DNA of 64,000 bases from a virus. The position numbers and the translations under genes were made by a program. Shown here in pieces: positions 7,567 through 16,206 of the stretch. The notes beneath the pieces were generated by a model. That model ran no database searches. It was not told where the DNA came from and was given only the letters and a program-made list of their open reading frames with translations. The stretch lies in the IMG/VR virus record IMGVR_UViG_3300028840_004170, positions 26,074 to 90,073 of that record. One strand, given 5' to 3'. Each line of letters starts with the position of its first letter. Within the stretch, counting starts at the first letter, position 1.

Positions 7567-8042
7567 AAATTGTACGTTATTACCAGCGTCGAATGTCTTT
7601 TGATGTCTCTCCCATTGAAGTTGAAGACCCTCTCCAGGTCACTTGGCTCACAGCTCCAGGCATTCTCGATTCTGAAATTAAAAATCTTGTAGAGGCAATT
7701 GATTTGGAAGGAAAGGTATGGGCTCATACCAGTGACATCGATTTTGTGGCTATGGAGAATGGTGATTTGTTCTATATGGTGCAGGTCCCAGGTCTTTATG
7801 GGTCTGTGAATGTAGAGTCTCTGAAAATACCTTTTTTCCTTTTCCCAATACGATCTCAAGAGAGTTCTTTTTTCATTCATGTTTACACTGAACAAGACAT
7901 GGCTTCATTGGAGCCATTTTTTAACGATGGGTTCTTTATCACTTCCAGAAAAGGTCTTCAGGTCTGTTATCTAGAACCAGTCCCTGAATCGTTGAAGGAA
8001 TTGACTTTGAAACATTATTGTGGCCCATCACAGGAGGAGTAA
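7563..8042 (+). CDS. Hypothetical protein, 159 residues
   Basis: I do not recognise this protein. It is a soluble, beta-rich product with a hydrophobic aromatic centre (KIPFFLFPIRSQESSFFIHVY) and a C-terminal GPSQEE tail. Its start overlaps the previous stop (ATGA) and its stop overlaps the next start (TAATG), so it belongs to one translationally coupled run of small genes at 7180-8511. Confidence 0.65.
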   Translation: MKIVRYYQRRMSFDVSPIEVEDPLQVTWLTAPGILDSEIKNLVEAIDLEGKVWAHTSDIDFVAMENGDLFYMVQVPGLYGSVNVESLKIPFFLFPIRSQESSFFIHVYTEQDMASLEPFFNDGFFITSRKGLQVCYLEPVPESLKELTLKHYCGPSQEE

Positions 8043-8335
8043 TGCGTCCAGCACCTACTAATCTAAGGCTATACCCTAAAGTGAAGGATGTGAACATAGC
8101 TCTACATGCTTATTGTACCGGATGTGAAGTGGGTGTGGCATATCAGGATAGAGAAAATCAATTAAAGGACATGAAGCACCCAACAGGTGCAGTTCTTCTT
8201 GGTGAAGATGGAGACAATATCTTAAATGATCCTACCTTGAACGAATTGAAAATGGTTTGCGACCGTTGTCTTAAATCACATTACCCTGAATTGCTGATTG
8301 CTATCCAAAACCAAATCAGTCCTTGGGAACGATGA
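8042..8335 (+). CDS. Small protein with two CxxC pairs (putative zinc-binding)
   Basis: The 97-residue product has C25-x2-C28 (YCTGC) and C73-x2-C76 (VCDRC), a spacing compatible with a treble-clef or zinc-ribbon fold split by a loop. The start is ATG 8042, with AGGAGGAG a few bases upstream, and overlaps the preceding TAA. The stop overlaps the next start (ATGA). Function is unknown; zinc binding is inferred from the cysteines. Confidence 0.65.
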   Translation: MRPAPTNLRLYPKVKDVNIALHAYCTGCEVGVAYQDRENQLKDMKHPTGAVLLGEDGDNILNDPTLNELKMVCDRCLKSHYPELLIAIQNQISPWER

Positions 8336-8511
8336 AGATCTTTGAAGTCAAAATTAATGAAGATTCCTTCCAGGTCAAGGCTAAGGAAATTTTCACAGCC
8401 ACCAAAAGAGCTGTTGATCTCTATCATGACCAAAGGAAGAAGTTGGGTCGTAGGAAAAGAATACCCAAACATATAGAACTATTCATTTCAGTCAGACATA
8501 CTATCTCATAG
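8332..8511 (+). CDS. Small basic protein, 59 residues
   Basis: I do not recognise this protein. The short product has a beta-like start (MKIFEVKINEDSFQVKAKE) and a basic end (KKLGRRKRIPKH), so nucleic-acid contact is possible. It begins at the ATGA overlap with the previous gene and has only a weak ribosome site, consistent with coupling. Confidence 0.5.
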   Translation: MKIFEVKINEDSFQVKAKEIFTATKRAVDLYHDQRKKLGRRKRIPKHIELFISVRHTIS

Positions 8512-8573
8512 TCTCACTAAACTATTTATTAAAATCTAAAAGTGGATATTGTTGTTTGTTCACGGAGACACTT

Positions 8574-9065
8574 ATGCCTAGAACTAAGGATAGATACAAA
8601 TCTGAAGAGAAAGAGACAGAGAGGTTGGTACGGAAGGCTCCTAAGAAGCGTCCTCCTCGTAAAGATCGTAGACGAGAGCGTGTGAATGAGTCAGATCCCG
8701 ATTTGAGTAGTTCTGATCCTGACATGTCAATGAATTACAAGCAAATTGGTGGTTCTCTTCACAAGCTATCAGAAGATATGAGTCATTTATCTAGAAAAAT
8801 CTCCAGCCTTTTCCCAGAATTTTCAGATGATTTGTCTGAGATTACTTACCGTATCGAGAGACTAGCAAAAGAAGATTGTTCTCTGGTGCAGGCTGGGATG
8901 TTTAGAGGACTTCCCAAACAAGAGGCTCGTAAAGTTGCAAGCAACATGTTGGGTAGGCTGAGTGCTATCTCACATTATGCTGAAGTGAAAAGAGAAGCTA
9001 TTGATTTGAAAAAAACTATAGAGAGGGACCTTGAGTTTGCTTCTCCCTCAACCAGAGAACTTTAA
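8574..9065 (+). CDS. Hypothetical protein with basic N-terminus, 163 residues
   Basis: The first 40 residues are strongly basic (RKAPKKRPPRKDRRRERV). A DPDLSSSDPDMS linker and a helical domain (about 60-163) follow. GGAG lies seven bases before ATG 8574. The basic tail could bind DNA or RNA. The gene precedes the head module and is coupled to the next gene by TAATG. No family is recognised. Confidence 0.6.
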   Translation: MPRTKDRYKSEEKETERLVRKAPKKRPPRKDRRRERVNESDPDLSSSDPDMSMNYKQIGGSLHKLSEDMSHLSRKISSLFPEFSDDLSEITYRIERLAKEDCSLVQAGMFRGLPKQEARKVASNMLGRLSAISHYAEVKREAIDLKKTIERDLEFASPSTREL

Positions 9066-9655
9066 TGACTTCTATCTCGACAATAGTCTATACCTGCTTG
9101 TGTGAAGGTTGTGGTGTGGATGACATCCAGGGAGAACTGTATGATAAGATAGGTCATCTCTATCATAGAGATGATGTGATCAAGATTTCGAAACGAATTC
9201 TTGGCTTAGATAATGAATCTAGACTTATAGAGTTCAGAGATGAGCTTATTTCTGAGGGTGTTACATTTTTTGATGTTGTGTTTTCTGGTCTTGCTCGTAT
9301 CGAGAACATAAAGAAATTTGATCCTGAAGTGACACCTGATGCAACAGGTTTTGTAGACCGTTTAATTCAAGGCCCAAGACTAGATGCTTTACACCATATC
9401 TTAGATGTTCTGAAACGCTATAAGTATGACCTATACTTGAAATACACCAAAGATTCAGTCAATGCTATGGTGTCCATTGTGGAGTCATATATATCTTGGC
9501 TTACAGACATTCATGTACTGATACAGCATCTCTTCATCCAGTATTTGGATGAGGAAATTGATCTAGATAACCTTGAGGAAGATTTGAATGGCTTTTTCAA
9601 AACATTAGAGGAAAAGTGGTTCGATAGTCTCGGTTCAAGTTTTAACCTCATATAG
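9065..9655 (+). CDS. Hypothetical helical protein, 196 residues
   Basis: I do not recognise this protein. It is mostly helical and acidic toward the C-terminus (DEEIDLDNLEEDLNGFF), with two nearby cysteines at the start (CLCEGC). Position directly before the maturation protease, in a coupled gene run, suggests a head-related role, but nothing in the sequence identifies it as a portal protein. Confidence 0.6.
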   Translation: MTSISTIVYTCLCEGCGVDDIQGELYDKIGHLYHRDDVIKISKRILGLDNESRLIEFRDELISEGVTFFDVVFSGLARIENIKKFDPEVTPDATGFVDRLIQGPRLDALHHILDVLKRYKYDLYLKYTKDSVNAMVSIVESYISWLTDIHVLIQHLFIQYLDEEIDLDNLEEDLNGFFKTLEEKWFDSLGSSFNLI

Positions 9656-9664
9656 GATAGGAAG

Positions 9665-11170
9665 ATGGGTTTTTTAAAATATGCTGATGCTACAGTTTTA
9701 GTCCCTTCCATTGATATCGAGGACTGGTTTAGGGCAAAGAATCCTAAGTTCTCAGCTCGTACAGCTAATAAAGCAGAGAGTATCCTGGAAGAGTTTGATC
9801 CCAAAGAATACTTATTGTCTCATTGCACAATTATTGCTTCTGTAGATACTGAGGCACCTGCCAATAGCAAGCTAGGTAAAATCAAGGTTGATGGTTTTGT
9901 TGTGGATCGTCAATATCCAGATTTCTATGTCACTGCTGATACATCAGTCTATATAAATGGTAATGCCGATTGTTGGGAACGTAATCTGCTTGTAGCTTCT
10001 TACCCTACTTTTGTTGGTGGTGAGAATTATGTAGAACATGTTCAGATCCCAAGTTTGAGCAAAGGGAAGGTTATTGATGCTGTAGCTCGTGACCTTGGTG
10101 ATACCATATATATAGACATCTTGGTTGCTACTCATAAGAAACATAAAGACTTGATCCAGGATATTCTCCGTAAAAAGATTACAACATTATCTATGGGCTG
10201 TGAGGTAGTCTTTACTATATGTACCAAATGTGGGAATGTGGCATTTGATGAAACGCAGCTTTGCCCTCATATTAAATACGAGAAGGGTTCTACATTTATA
10301 GATCCTGATGGAAGAGAGCGTATCGTAGCAGAACTGTGTGGGCATAAAGATGTGCCTGATTCAGTTATATTTATAGAAGCTAGTTGGGTGAAAGATCCTG
10401 CATTTACGGGAGCAGTGCTTCATTCTATATTGAACCCTAATATCATAGATCTAGAGAAAATCTCAGGTCTACTCAAGAATGCTTATGAGTCAAGACGTGA
10501 ATCTGTTGAAAATGATAATCTTCGACGGGTAGCTTCTAGGATTGTTTTAGCCCAACCCCCAGAAGATGAAGAACCTGCTGAAGATGAAGCTGAGGATGCT
10601 CCTGAGGAGGGTGGAGAAGAAGGAGGAGAGGGAGACTGGCCAGATGATAGTGAGGGTTGGGATGTTGAGATGGACCCTGTTGATGAAGGTCTGGAAATCC
10701 CTGGTGAGGGTGAATTAACAAGTTATACTGACCTCATGGAAGAGGTCAGGTTGAAGCTACTTCAAGATGTTTGGGATACTGTTCTTGAAGAAGCTCTAGA
10801 AGAGCCAGAACCCGAGATCACTCAATTTACAGAATTTGAAGATGATACTCTTCTAGAATCAAGAAAAAAGAGACTCTCTAAGAATGTCAACTCAGGTCTA
10901 GAAAACTATAGAAAATTTGGATGGCAATCTTTGAAAGATAAATTTTCTAGACTAGAACTTCTTTTGGTGGCTAAGAAGGCTGGAATTGATTTCTCATTTG
11001 ATGAAGTAAAAACCTTGTTAAAAGTGGGTTCTATATCATCATATGGTGACGATCCTAAAGTTTTCCTGAAAAAATGCCAATATATTTTTAATAAATCTAT
11101 CTCTAATAGAGAGATCAAGAGATTTATCCTTGGTGGATATATTTTGAGTCTGGCAAAATCTCGTAGTTAA
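9665..11170 (+). CDS. Prohead maturation protease with zinc motif and acidic scaffold-like tail
   Basis: The 501-residue product fits a phage head maturation serine protease. It has a beta-rich N-domain, a candidate catalytic histidine in VEHVQIP (H125) and a candidate nucleophile in TTLSMGCEV (S176), the usual SxG setting. A zinc-like insert follows (C186, C189, C200, H202; CTKCG ... CPH), as in several phage proteases of this type. Residues about 300-345 are extremely acidic, and the last 120 are helical, like a scaffold core. Such enzymes cleave scaffold and capsid N-termini during assembly. AGGATAGGAAG precedes ATG 9665. The gene is followed by a scaffold-like gene and then the capsid genes, the expected order. 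Confidence 0.75.
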   Translation: MGFLKYADATVLVPSIDIEDWFRAKNPKFSARTANKAESILEEFDPKEYLLSHCTIIASVDTEAPANSKLGKIKVDGFVVDRQYPDFYVTADTSVYINGNADCWERNLLVASYPTFVGGENYVEHVQIPSLSKGKVIDAVARDLGDTIYIDILVATHKKHKDLIQDILRKKITTLSMGCEVVFTICTKCGNVAFDETQLCPHIKYEKGSTFIDPDGRERIVAELCGHKDVPDSVIFIEASWVKDPAFTGAVLHSILNPNIIDLEKISGLLKNAYESRRESVENDNLRRVASRIVLAQPPEDEEPAEDEAEDAPEEGGEEGGEGDWPDDSEGWDVEMDPVDEGLEIPGEGELTSYTDLMEEVRLKLLQDVWDTVLEEALEEPEPEITQFTEFEDDTLLESRKKRLSKNVNSGLENYRKFGWQSLKDKFSRLELLLVAKKAGIDFSFDEVKTLLKVGSISSYGDDPKVFLKKCQYIFNKSISNREIKRFILGGYILSLAKSRS

Positions 11171-11180
11171 GGAGGCTATT

Positions 11181-12278
11181 ATGGCTAGAAGAAACAATAT
11201 GAATCGTAGACCTACGTCACGTCGTCGTCGTAGGGCGGATGCGTATGAGATGAATTCGGATCATAGGCAGCCTCCCTATGATGCATACGCTAAGGGTGAC
11301 CCTGAAGCTTGGGCAGAGGGAAAACACCCTTCAGACCTTTGGTTAGGTGAAGAGCCCAGAGATGAAATCGGTATGGGTCAACCCAAGCCTGATTGGGGAC
11401 ATCATTCTGACGAGAGATGGAATGAGGGTACCTATGACAATCAGAAAAGTGAGCCTGCTATGGAACCCATGATGATGGCAAGAAGGAATAGGAAGTCAAA
11501 GGCTGATATCCGAAAGAAGGCTTTCCGTTGTGTGAAGATTGCTAAGCATATGCTTGCTGGTGCTTCTGAGGAAGCAATTGAGGATCAGGCTGTTGAGCTG
11601 ATGACTCTAAGCAGCAAGGCTATCCTTGCTACTCTTTCCAGGATTCGTAAGAGTTCTGTAGACACTAAGGTTGAGGATACCAAAGAAGCCAAGACCGAGG
11701 AATCTAAGGAAAAGAAGGTCAAAGCTGCTCTGACTCCTGATGAAGTCACTACTCTGAAAAGTCTTATGGCTAAGTTAGAGGCATGTGACACCGTGAAGGG
11801 TGAGGAAGGTTTGGAGAAAGAAGGTCAGGAAGAGGAAGGTGAAGAAGAGGAAGGTGGGGAAGAAATGGAGATGGGGGAAGTGGGAGAAGAGGGAGAAGAG
11901 CTTCTAGATGAAGGTGAAGCTGCTCCAGCTCCTATGCCTGAAGGTGAAGCTGCTCCAGCTCCTATGCCTGAAGGTGAAGCTGCTCCAGCTCTTGAAGATG
12001 AAATGCTAGAGGACCTCATGGGTGAGCCTGGTCTTGACGTAGAAATGATGGCTCCTCCAATGATGGAAGAAGAAGTCCTCCCAGAAAAACAGTATGACCA
12101 AGTGTTGCAAGGACTCTTTGATGAAGAGACCGGTGAAGTCAAAGCCAAAAAGTCTTCTCGTAAACCAGTCAAGAAGTTGGGTGGTTCTGTGAAGGTGGCT
12201 TCTAAGGATAAAGGTGGATCTGATCTATCGACTCTTTGGCACTCTGATCCTGATGTATCAGATGTTTTCAAAGATTAA
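11181..12278 (+). CDS. Acidic scaffold/prohead-core-like protein with tandem repeats
   Basis: The 365-residue product starts with a very basic stretch (RRPTSRRRRRAD). It has a central helical segment (about 105-155, KKAFRCVKIAKHMLAG) and a long Glu/Gly-rich part (about 205-245). Then comes a ten-residue unit EGEAAPAPMP, present nearly three times, and a basic C-terminus ending SDPDVSDVFKD. Low complexity, extreme charge and the place between protease and capsid genes suit an internal scaffold that the protease would degrade. AAGGAGG lies close before the ATG. A decoration or internal head protein is the alternative. Confidence 0.6.
   Translation: MARRNNMNRRPTSRRRRRADAYEMNSDHRQPPYDAYAKGDPEAWAEGKHPSDLWLGEEPRDEIGMGQPKPDWGHHSDERWNEGTYDNQKSEPAMEPMMMARRNRKSKADIRKKAFRCVKIAKHMLAGASEEAIEDQAVELMTLSSKAILATLSRIRKSSVDTKVEDTKEAKTEESKEKKVKAALTPDEVTTLKSLMAKLEACDTVKGEEGLEKEGQEEEGEEEEGGEEMEMGEVGEEGEELLDEGEAAPAPMPEGEAAPAPMPEGEAAPALEDEMLEDLMGEPGLDVEMMAPPMMEEEVLPEKQYDQVLQGLFDEETGEVKAKKSSRKPVKKLGGSVKVASKDKGGSDLSTLWHSDPDVSDVFKD
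11911..11992 (+). repeat. 30-bp tandem repeat inside the scaffold-like gene
   Basis: The unit AAGGTGAAGCTGCTCCAGCT plus CCTATGCCTG repeats at 11911-11940 and 11941-11970, with a partial third copy to about 11992. The copies are nearly identical at DNA level, so the duplication is recent and its copy number may vary between relatives. It encodes EGEAAPAPMP units in frame. Confidence 0.9.
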
Positions 12279-12334
12279 TGTGATGTAATTGACGAAGAAG
12301 ATGAAGAAACGTCAACCCTAAAGGAGGTATGAAC

Positions 12335-12949
12335 ATGCCAGCAGGATTGCAGGGACAAAGCTCCCAGGATTTCGTGGCAGGCCCCTCAGCTCTGAGGATC
12401 TTGCATCTCGGAATCCGAAACAATGTTGGTGAGCTATGTGCAGATGCCTTCACTCAAAACAACCCGTCTGTGGAAACCGGAGATCCGTCAACGACTCTGA
12501 CCGGTAACACTAAACGGGGTGTCCTGGGTGGGAGTGTGTGTGTAGCTCGTGGTGATGCCGGTAATGGCCAAGTTGGTGGACCCCCGGCTGTCCCAGATGC
12601 TGATAACAAGCCACTGGGTATTTTCATTAACGATGCAGAAGGCAATGCTTTCGAGAATGCCCCTGCACCGGCTAGTGGAAAGGGTCCATATGTAAGTGGC
12701 CAGGGTAGTTATGGGGTTCGTATTTACGAAACTTCCCAGCAAACTACTACTGGTGGCGGGGCCGTTGGTGATGCATTGACAGCCTACAAGACAGGTCAAT
12801 CCCTGTATTGTGGTATCAATGGATTGCTGACCAACCGTGCTAACGACTCGATTGAAGTTGCAGCTTCTGGAACGGCTAAGGAAGTGGGTACTGTTATTGT
12901 AGCACCCGATTCCTCCTTCCCGGAACTCGTCTTCAATCTGTTACTGTGA
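12335..12949 (+). CDS. Head decoration-like structural protein
   Basis: The 204-residue product is rich in G, A, T, N and S, without long helices or charged clusters, like small beta-rich capsid decoration or stabilisation proteins. It lies directly before the major capsid gene and shares its distinct codon style (CTG, ACC, GCC and CGT used more than in neighbours), which suggests high expression. AAAGGAGG lies seven bases before ATG 12335; the ATG at 12329 is too close to the site. The role is inferred from context. Confidence 0.6.
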   Translation: MPAGLQGQSSQDFVAGPSALRILHLGIRNNVGELCADAFTQNNPSVETGDPSTTLTGNTKRGVLGGSVCVARGDAGNGQVGGPPAVPDADNKPLGIFINDAEGNAFENAPAPASGKGPYVSGQGSYGVRIYETSQQTTTGGGAVGDALTAYKTGQSLYCGINGLLTNRANDSIEVAASGTAKEVGTVIVAPDSSFPELVFNLLL

Positions 12950-12962
12950 TGGAGGTGCTGAG

Positions 12963-13838
12963 ATGGCTCAAGTATCAAATGCTATGAAGCAAAAAATCAT
13001 CTCTGAGTTCATCCGCACCGCTGCTGGTAGGCAAAAGCTGGCTGCTTCCATGATTCAGCCACTGCGTACACGCAGAGATTACAGTGCGGTAGGACGTAAG
13101 ACTTTCCTCGTTGAATATTTGCCGGATGGAGCTTTGGCTGTATATGATAAAGACCCAGACGTACCGGCTTATGTCGTTGGTGAGGAAGGTGAGAACATTT
13201 TGGCTATTGTCAAGACCAGAAGGGTACAGTTCCCTCTGTTTGAAGTAGCCAGTAACCCCGAAATTCCGTTGACCCAGGTCAAGGAGAGACGTTTCGATCT
13301 GATCGAACGTGCTCAGGATCTTGCCAAGGCTCAGATTCAGGCTGCTGAAGATGAGCGTGTCTTTGCCATTCTTGATAGCATTGCTGTCAATGGCTATGAC
13401 AACATTCCTGGTCAGACCAATCCTGATCTGTTGGTGATCGCTCCCATCAACCCAGGCATTCTTGCCGATGCTTTTGGACAGGTTGAAGAGCATGATCTCC
13501 GTGTTGCTCGTATCTATATGAACGCTCGTGACTATGCGGATATCCGTAAGTTCGGTCGTGACATCTTGGATATCGAGTCTCAGGGAACTCTGCTCAAAAC
13601 CGGTATGATGGCTACGTTGTGGGGAGCCAAGATCATCGTCTCCAGGCTTGTTCCTCGTGGTTTCGTGTATATCTGTTGTGAACCCGAACAATTTGGACGT
13701 ATCCCTGTCCGTACAGAACTGACTGTTCTGTCTGCTGATGATCCAAAGGCTAGGACCATTGGATTCTCAGTATTCGAGAATCTCGGTATCGGTGCGTACA
13801 ATCCTTGGGGTCTCCAGAGGCTCGTGGTCCAGCGGTAA
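12963..13838 (+). CDS. Major capsid protein (HK97 fold)
   Basis: The 291-residue product looks like a compact HK97-type capsid protein. It has an N-terminal helical arm, a KERRFDLIERAQDLAKAQIQ spine-like helix (about 107-126) followed by AAEDERVFAILDS, a central beta/alpha region with RIYMNARDYADIRKFGRD (about 184-201), and a C-terminal strand set ending NPWGLQRLVVQR. These features recall encapsulin-like capsid proteins. GGAGGTGCTGAG precedes the ATG. Codon use is biased, as expected for the most abundant virion protein. It is followed by strong hairpins and preceded by the decoration-like gene. Confidence 0.85.
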   Translation: MAQVSNAMKQKIISEFIRTAAGRQKLAASMIQPLRTRRDYSAVGRKTFLVEYLPDGALAVYDKDPDVPAYVVGEEGENILAIVKTRRVQFPLFEVASNPEIPLTQVKERRFDLIERAQDLAKAQIQAAEDERVFAILDSIAVNGYDNIPGQTNPDLLVIAPINPGILADAFGQVEEHDLRVARIYMNARDYADIRKFGRDILDIESQGTLLKTGMMATLWGAKIIVSRLVPRGFVYICCEPEQFGRIPVRTELTVLSADDPKARTIGFSVFENLGIGAYNPWGLQRLVVQR

Positions 13839-13845
13839 CGGTTTA

Positions 13846-13912
13846 CCCCTAAGAATCCCTTCCTAATTCTTGGGTGAAGAGATGGGTGGGGGGTCGAAAG
13901 ATCCCCCACCCA
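13846..13912 (+). terminator. Two strong hairpins after the capsid gene
   Basis: The first hairpin pairs AAGAAT (13851-13856) with ATTCTT (13866-13871), extended by CCC/GGG. The second is very stable: TGGGTGGGGG to CCCCCACCCA around a GAAA tetraloop (13883-13912), about 13 pairs with one G-T. There is no immediate T-run; a T-run appears only about 30 bases later (13937-13945). They probably stop part of the transcription or protect the capsid message from 3' exonucleases. Confidence 0.65.
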
Positions 13913-14012
13913 GATCTGCTACTCTATATCTATATATTTTTTTCTTGATCTAATACAAATTTTCTGTAATATTGTCTGAGAGTGCTTAATACTTCCATGG
14001 AGGATCTAGAAA

Positions 14013-14984
14013 ATGTCAAGAGAAGCGAAATGTTATGTAGCTAAGGTGGGTTTCACTATTGGTGATACTGAACAGAAAATTGAAGCTGGGACTCGAATTG
14101 TTTTTGATGGTTATAGAGCTGAGATTGAAGGGGAACCTGCTGTAGTTCTTCCTAGACTCAAGACTGTCATTAAAGCAGGATGGTTAGCTCCAGAAGGTGG
14201 TTCAGAACCTAGTTATCATCCACAGTCTGCTGATATGCAAGTTTCAGCAGCCACCCCTAATAAAAAAGATTCTAAGTTTCAAACTGTAGTTTCTGCGGTT
14301 GATGAACAAATTGTTGGTTCATTTAGAAACCGACAAGCATTACATGACAGAGCTAAAGAGCAAGCTACTGGTAGAGATCCTGTTGGTATAGAAGTTGATG
14401 AAGAAATGGGTGAGATTGCTCAGGTACGTACTATTGGCAAGAGAAATGTGGGTCGTGAAGGAGAGGTAACAGGTCGTACCTTGGTAGCTAAAGAGACTTT
14501 ATCTGCTGTCAATAGAGAGATCAAGGACATTGAAGATGTTCAAGGTGAAGCCAAGACAACTTCAGTGATGCAGGAAGGGATCGTTTTTAAGCAAGAAAAC
14601 ATATCACCAAAAGCTGCTGGGGCACGAGAGACTGATGGTAAACAGAGTCAAATGATTGCCACTTCTGAAGATGCTATTGAGGTAGGTAGTGTTCATGACC
14701 GTAACCGTGAAGTCAATGTTGAAGTAGAAGTTGATTCAGATGATTCTGATGATACCCCTCGTCGAGGGAGAAAGCCCAAGATAGATGATATGCTTGTGGC
14801 CACAGTCAAAAAGATGTGTCCTGAATTCCCAGAATCTTGGGATTTTTATGCATCTACAAAAGATAAGACCGAAAGTATCAAAGAATTCTCAGAGAAACCT
14901 GATATCATCAGGGCTATCTTTTTGGCTGAGACTGATACTTTCAAGCGTGTAATTCGACAGTCTTATCCAGAAGCACTCAGTTGA
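14013..14984 (+). CDS. Hypothetical virion-associated protein with AT-hook-like motif
   Basis: The 323-residue product has a small beta-type N-domain (about 1-60, with KAGWLAP) and a long, polar and probably disordered middle. An acidic run (VEVDSDDSDDTP) is followed at once by RRGRKP (250-255), an AT-hook-like sequence, and then a C-terminal helical domain. GGAGG lies nine bases before ATG 14013. It begins a new group after the capsid terminator. A role at the inside of the head or in DNA contact is conceivable, but the family is unknown. Confidence 0.6.
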   Translation: MSREAKCYVAKVGFTIGDTEQKIEAGTRIVFDGYRAEIEGEPAVVLPRLKTVIKAGWLAPEGGSEPSYHPQSADMQVSAATPNKKDSKFQTVVSAVDEQIVGSFRNRQALHDRAKEQATGRDPVGIEVDEEMGEIAQVRTIGKRNVGREGEVTGRTLVAKETLSAVNREIKDIEDVQGEAKTTSVMQEGIVFKQENISPKAAGARETDGKQSQMIATSEDAIEVGSVHDRNREVNVEVEVDSDDSDDTPRRGRKPKIDDMLVATVKKMCPEFPESWDFYASTKDKTESIKEFSEKPDIIRAIFLAETDTFKRVIRQSYPEALS

Positions 14985-15040
14985 TCCTCTCCTTGTTTTC
15001 CTTTTATTTTATTCTATAACAGAACTGTGATGAGGTTTCC

Positions 15041-15772
15041 ATGTGGGAATATGATTACGAGTATCCTTCTGGTTATAGAACATTAGTAGCCCCTCCTGAT
15101 TCTGACAGATCTAATGGGGGTGAAGGTGATATACTAGACATAGAGGATATGTATCGTAAACCAAAGCATTTTGATACTGTTGTGGAAAAAGATATGAGAG
15201 GTGAATTAAGTTTTTACCCAGGGCAAGGAGCGTATGAAGACCCTGTTATTATAGAACTTGATTCAGAGGAATATCGTGATCATCTCATAGCAAATGCTGT
15301 AGTATCTAGATTTTTGTGTGAGACCTCTCCTTTAATATTGAGTCCTAAATATCATTCAAGTAGAATTGCTGTGACCATGAAAGATATTGAGGGGCGGTTG
15401 TCTAGGGATGTGAAAAACAAGGCTAGGAGTTGTCGTACCAGATTACGCAGATCTATGCCTAAAAACAATAGATATACTTTTGAGGTACAATCAAGAGGTG
15501 GTCAGGGTACTCATGTAGTGACTGTGAAGGCTGAAGCAAAAGATAGAAGGATCAAAAATCTAGATAAAGCTGACCTTAAATTGTCTTGTTCTTGTCCATT
15601 TTGGATCTATTATGGGCCAGAGTACCATGCTCGAAGAGGTGGTTATTTAGATGGCAATTCAAAAGGAACTGCAACACCTCCTCGTATCAGAGATCCAAAG
15701 GGTAACAATTTGGTGTGTAAGCATGTTTATGCTGTGTTTGACTTAGTGAAAAATTATTCATATAGGTGGTGA
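15041..15772 (+). CDS. SWIM-type zinc finger protein
   Basis: The C-terminal half of this 243-residue product carries CSC (C183, C185), then PFWIYYGPEYHARRGGYLDG, a PPRIRDP segment and C226-K-H228. This is the CxC...CxH pattern of SWIM domains, in the long-loop version seen in phage proteins. SWIM domains bind zinc and usually contact nucleic acid or protein. The N-terminal half is unassigned. GAGG lies before ATG 15041. The location between the capsid and fibre-like genes is unusual for a regulatory zinc finger and suggests a virion or assembly role. Confidence 0.7.
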   Translation: MWEYDYEYPSGYRTLVAPPDSDRSNGGEGDILDIEDMYRKPKHFDTVVEKDMRGELSFYPGQGAYEDPVIIELDSEEYRDHLIANAVVSRFLCETSPLILSPKYHSSRIAVTMKDIEGRLSRDVKNKARSCRTRLRRSMPKNNRYTFEVQSRGGQGTHVVTVKAEAKDRRIKNLDKADLKLSCSCPFWIYYGPEYHARRGGYLDGNSKGTATPPRIRDPKGNNLVCKHVYAVFDLVKNYSYRW

Positions 15773-15775
15773 CCT

Positions 15776-16204
15776 ATGATCTATACTTTTGAATGTGAAT
15801 GTGGGGAAATGACAAAGAAGAATCTTTCCGTTGAAGAAAGAGATTCTGAAATATTATGTAGCTGTGGGAATCAGATGGATCGAGTCTTTAACCCTGGCTC
15901 AGTGAATTTTTCGTTGAAAGGTTGGGGTTGGACCGGCAGGGATTGGAAAGAGAAAAGGGCACGGGAGCAACGATCTGTGGATATGGCTCTCAAACAAAAT
16001 GAGAGGTATGGAGAAGGGGCAAAGTTGGTTCCTAATTATAAAGGGCAAAAGGCTGATTCTTGGGAACAGGTGAGAGATCAAGCAGTCATGGAGAAGGGTT
16101 CTCAGGTTGCAGCTCAGTATCAACCTTTGATTGAAAAAGAACGGTCTGGTCCAAGATCAAAAAATGAGGTTATTGACAAGACCGTTAAAGACATGAGGAG
16201 TTAG
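15776..16204 (+). CDS. FmdB-like zinc-ribbon protein
   Basis: The first 40 residues read like an FmdB-type zinc ribbon: YTFECECGEM (C7, C9), then a loop, then LCSCGNQMDRVF (C28, C30). The cysteine pairs are C-x-C, not the usual C-x2-C. The rest is a charged helical tail (GWGWTGRDWKEKRAREQRS onward). A second FmdB-like gene lies at 34041-34457, just before the sheath. Phages often carry such ribbons near structural genes, where their job is unclear. TAGGTGG lies before the ATG. Confidence 0.65.
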   Translation: MIYTFECECGEMTKKNLSVEERDSEILCSCGNQMDRVFNPGSVNFSLKGWGWTGRDWKEKRAREQRSVDMALKQNERYGEGAKLVPNYKGQKADSWEQVRDQAVMEKGSQVAAQYQPLIEKERSGPRSKNEVIDKTVKDMRS

Positions 16205-16206
16205 AA

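Noticed and set aside
11911-11992. CRISPR-like repeats
   Set aside because: The copies are direct tandem units without spacers and encode in-frame peptide repeats; the same holds for 41101-41130.
14030-14044. 15-base word ATGTTATGTAGCTAA shared with 31563-31577
   Set aside because: One 15-base match is close to chance expectation in 64 kb of AT-rich DNA, and one copy is inside a gene.
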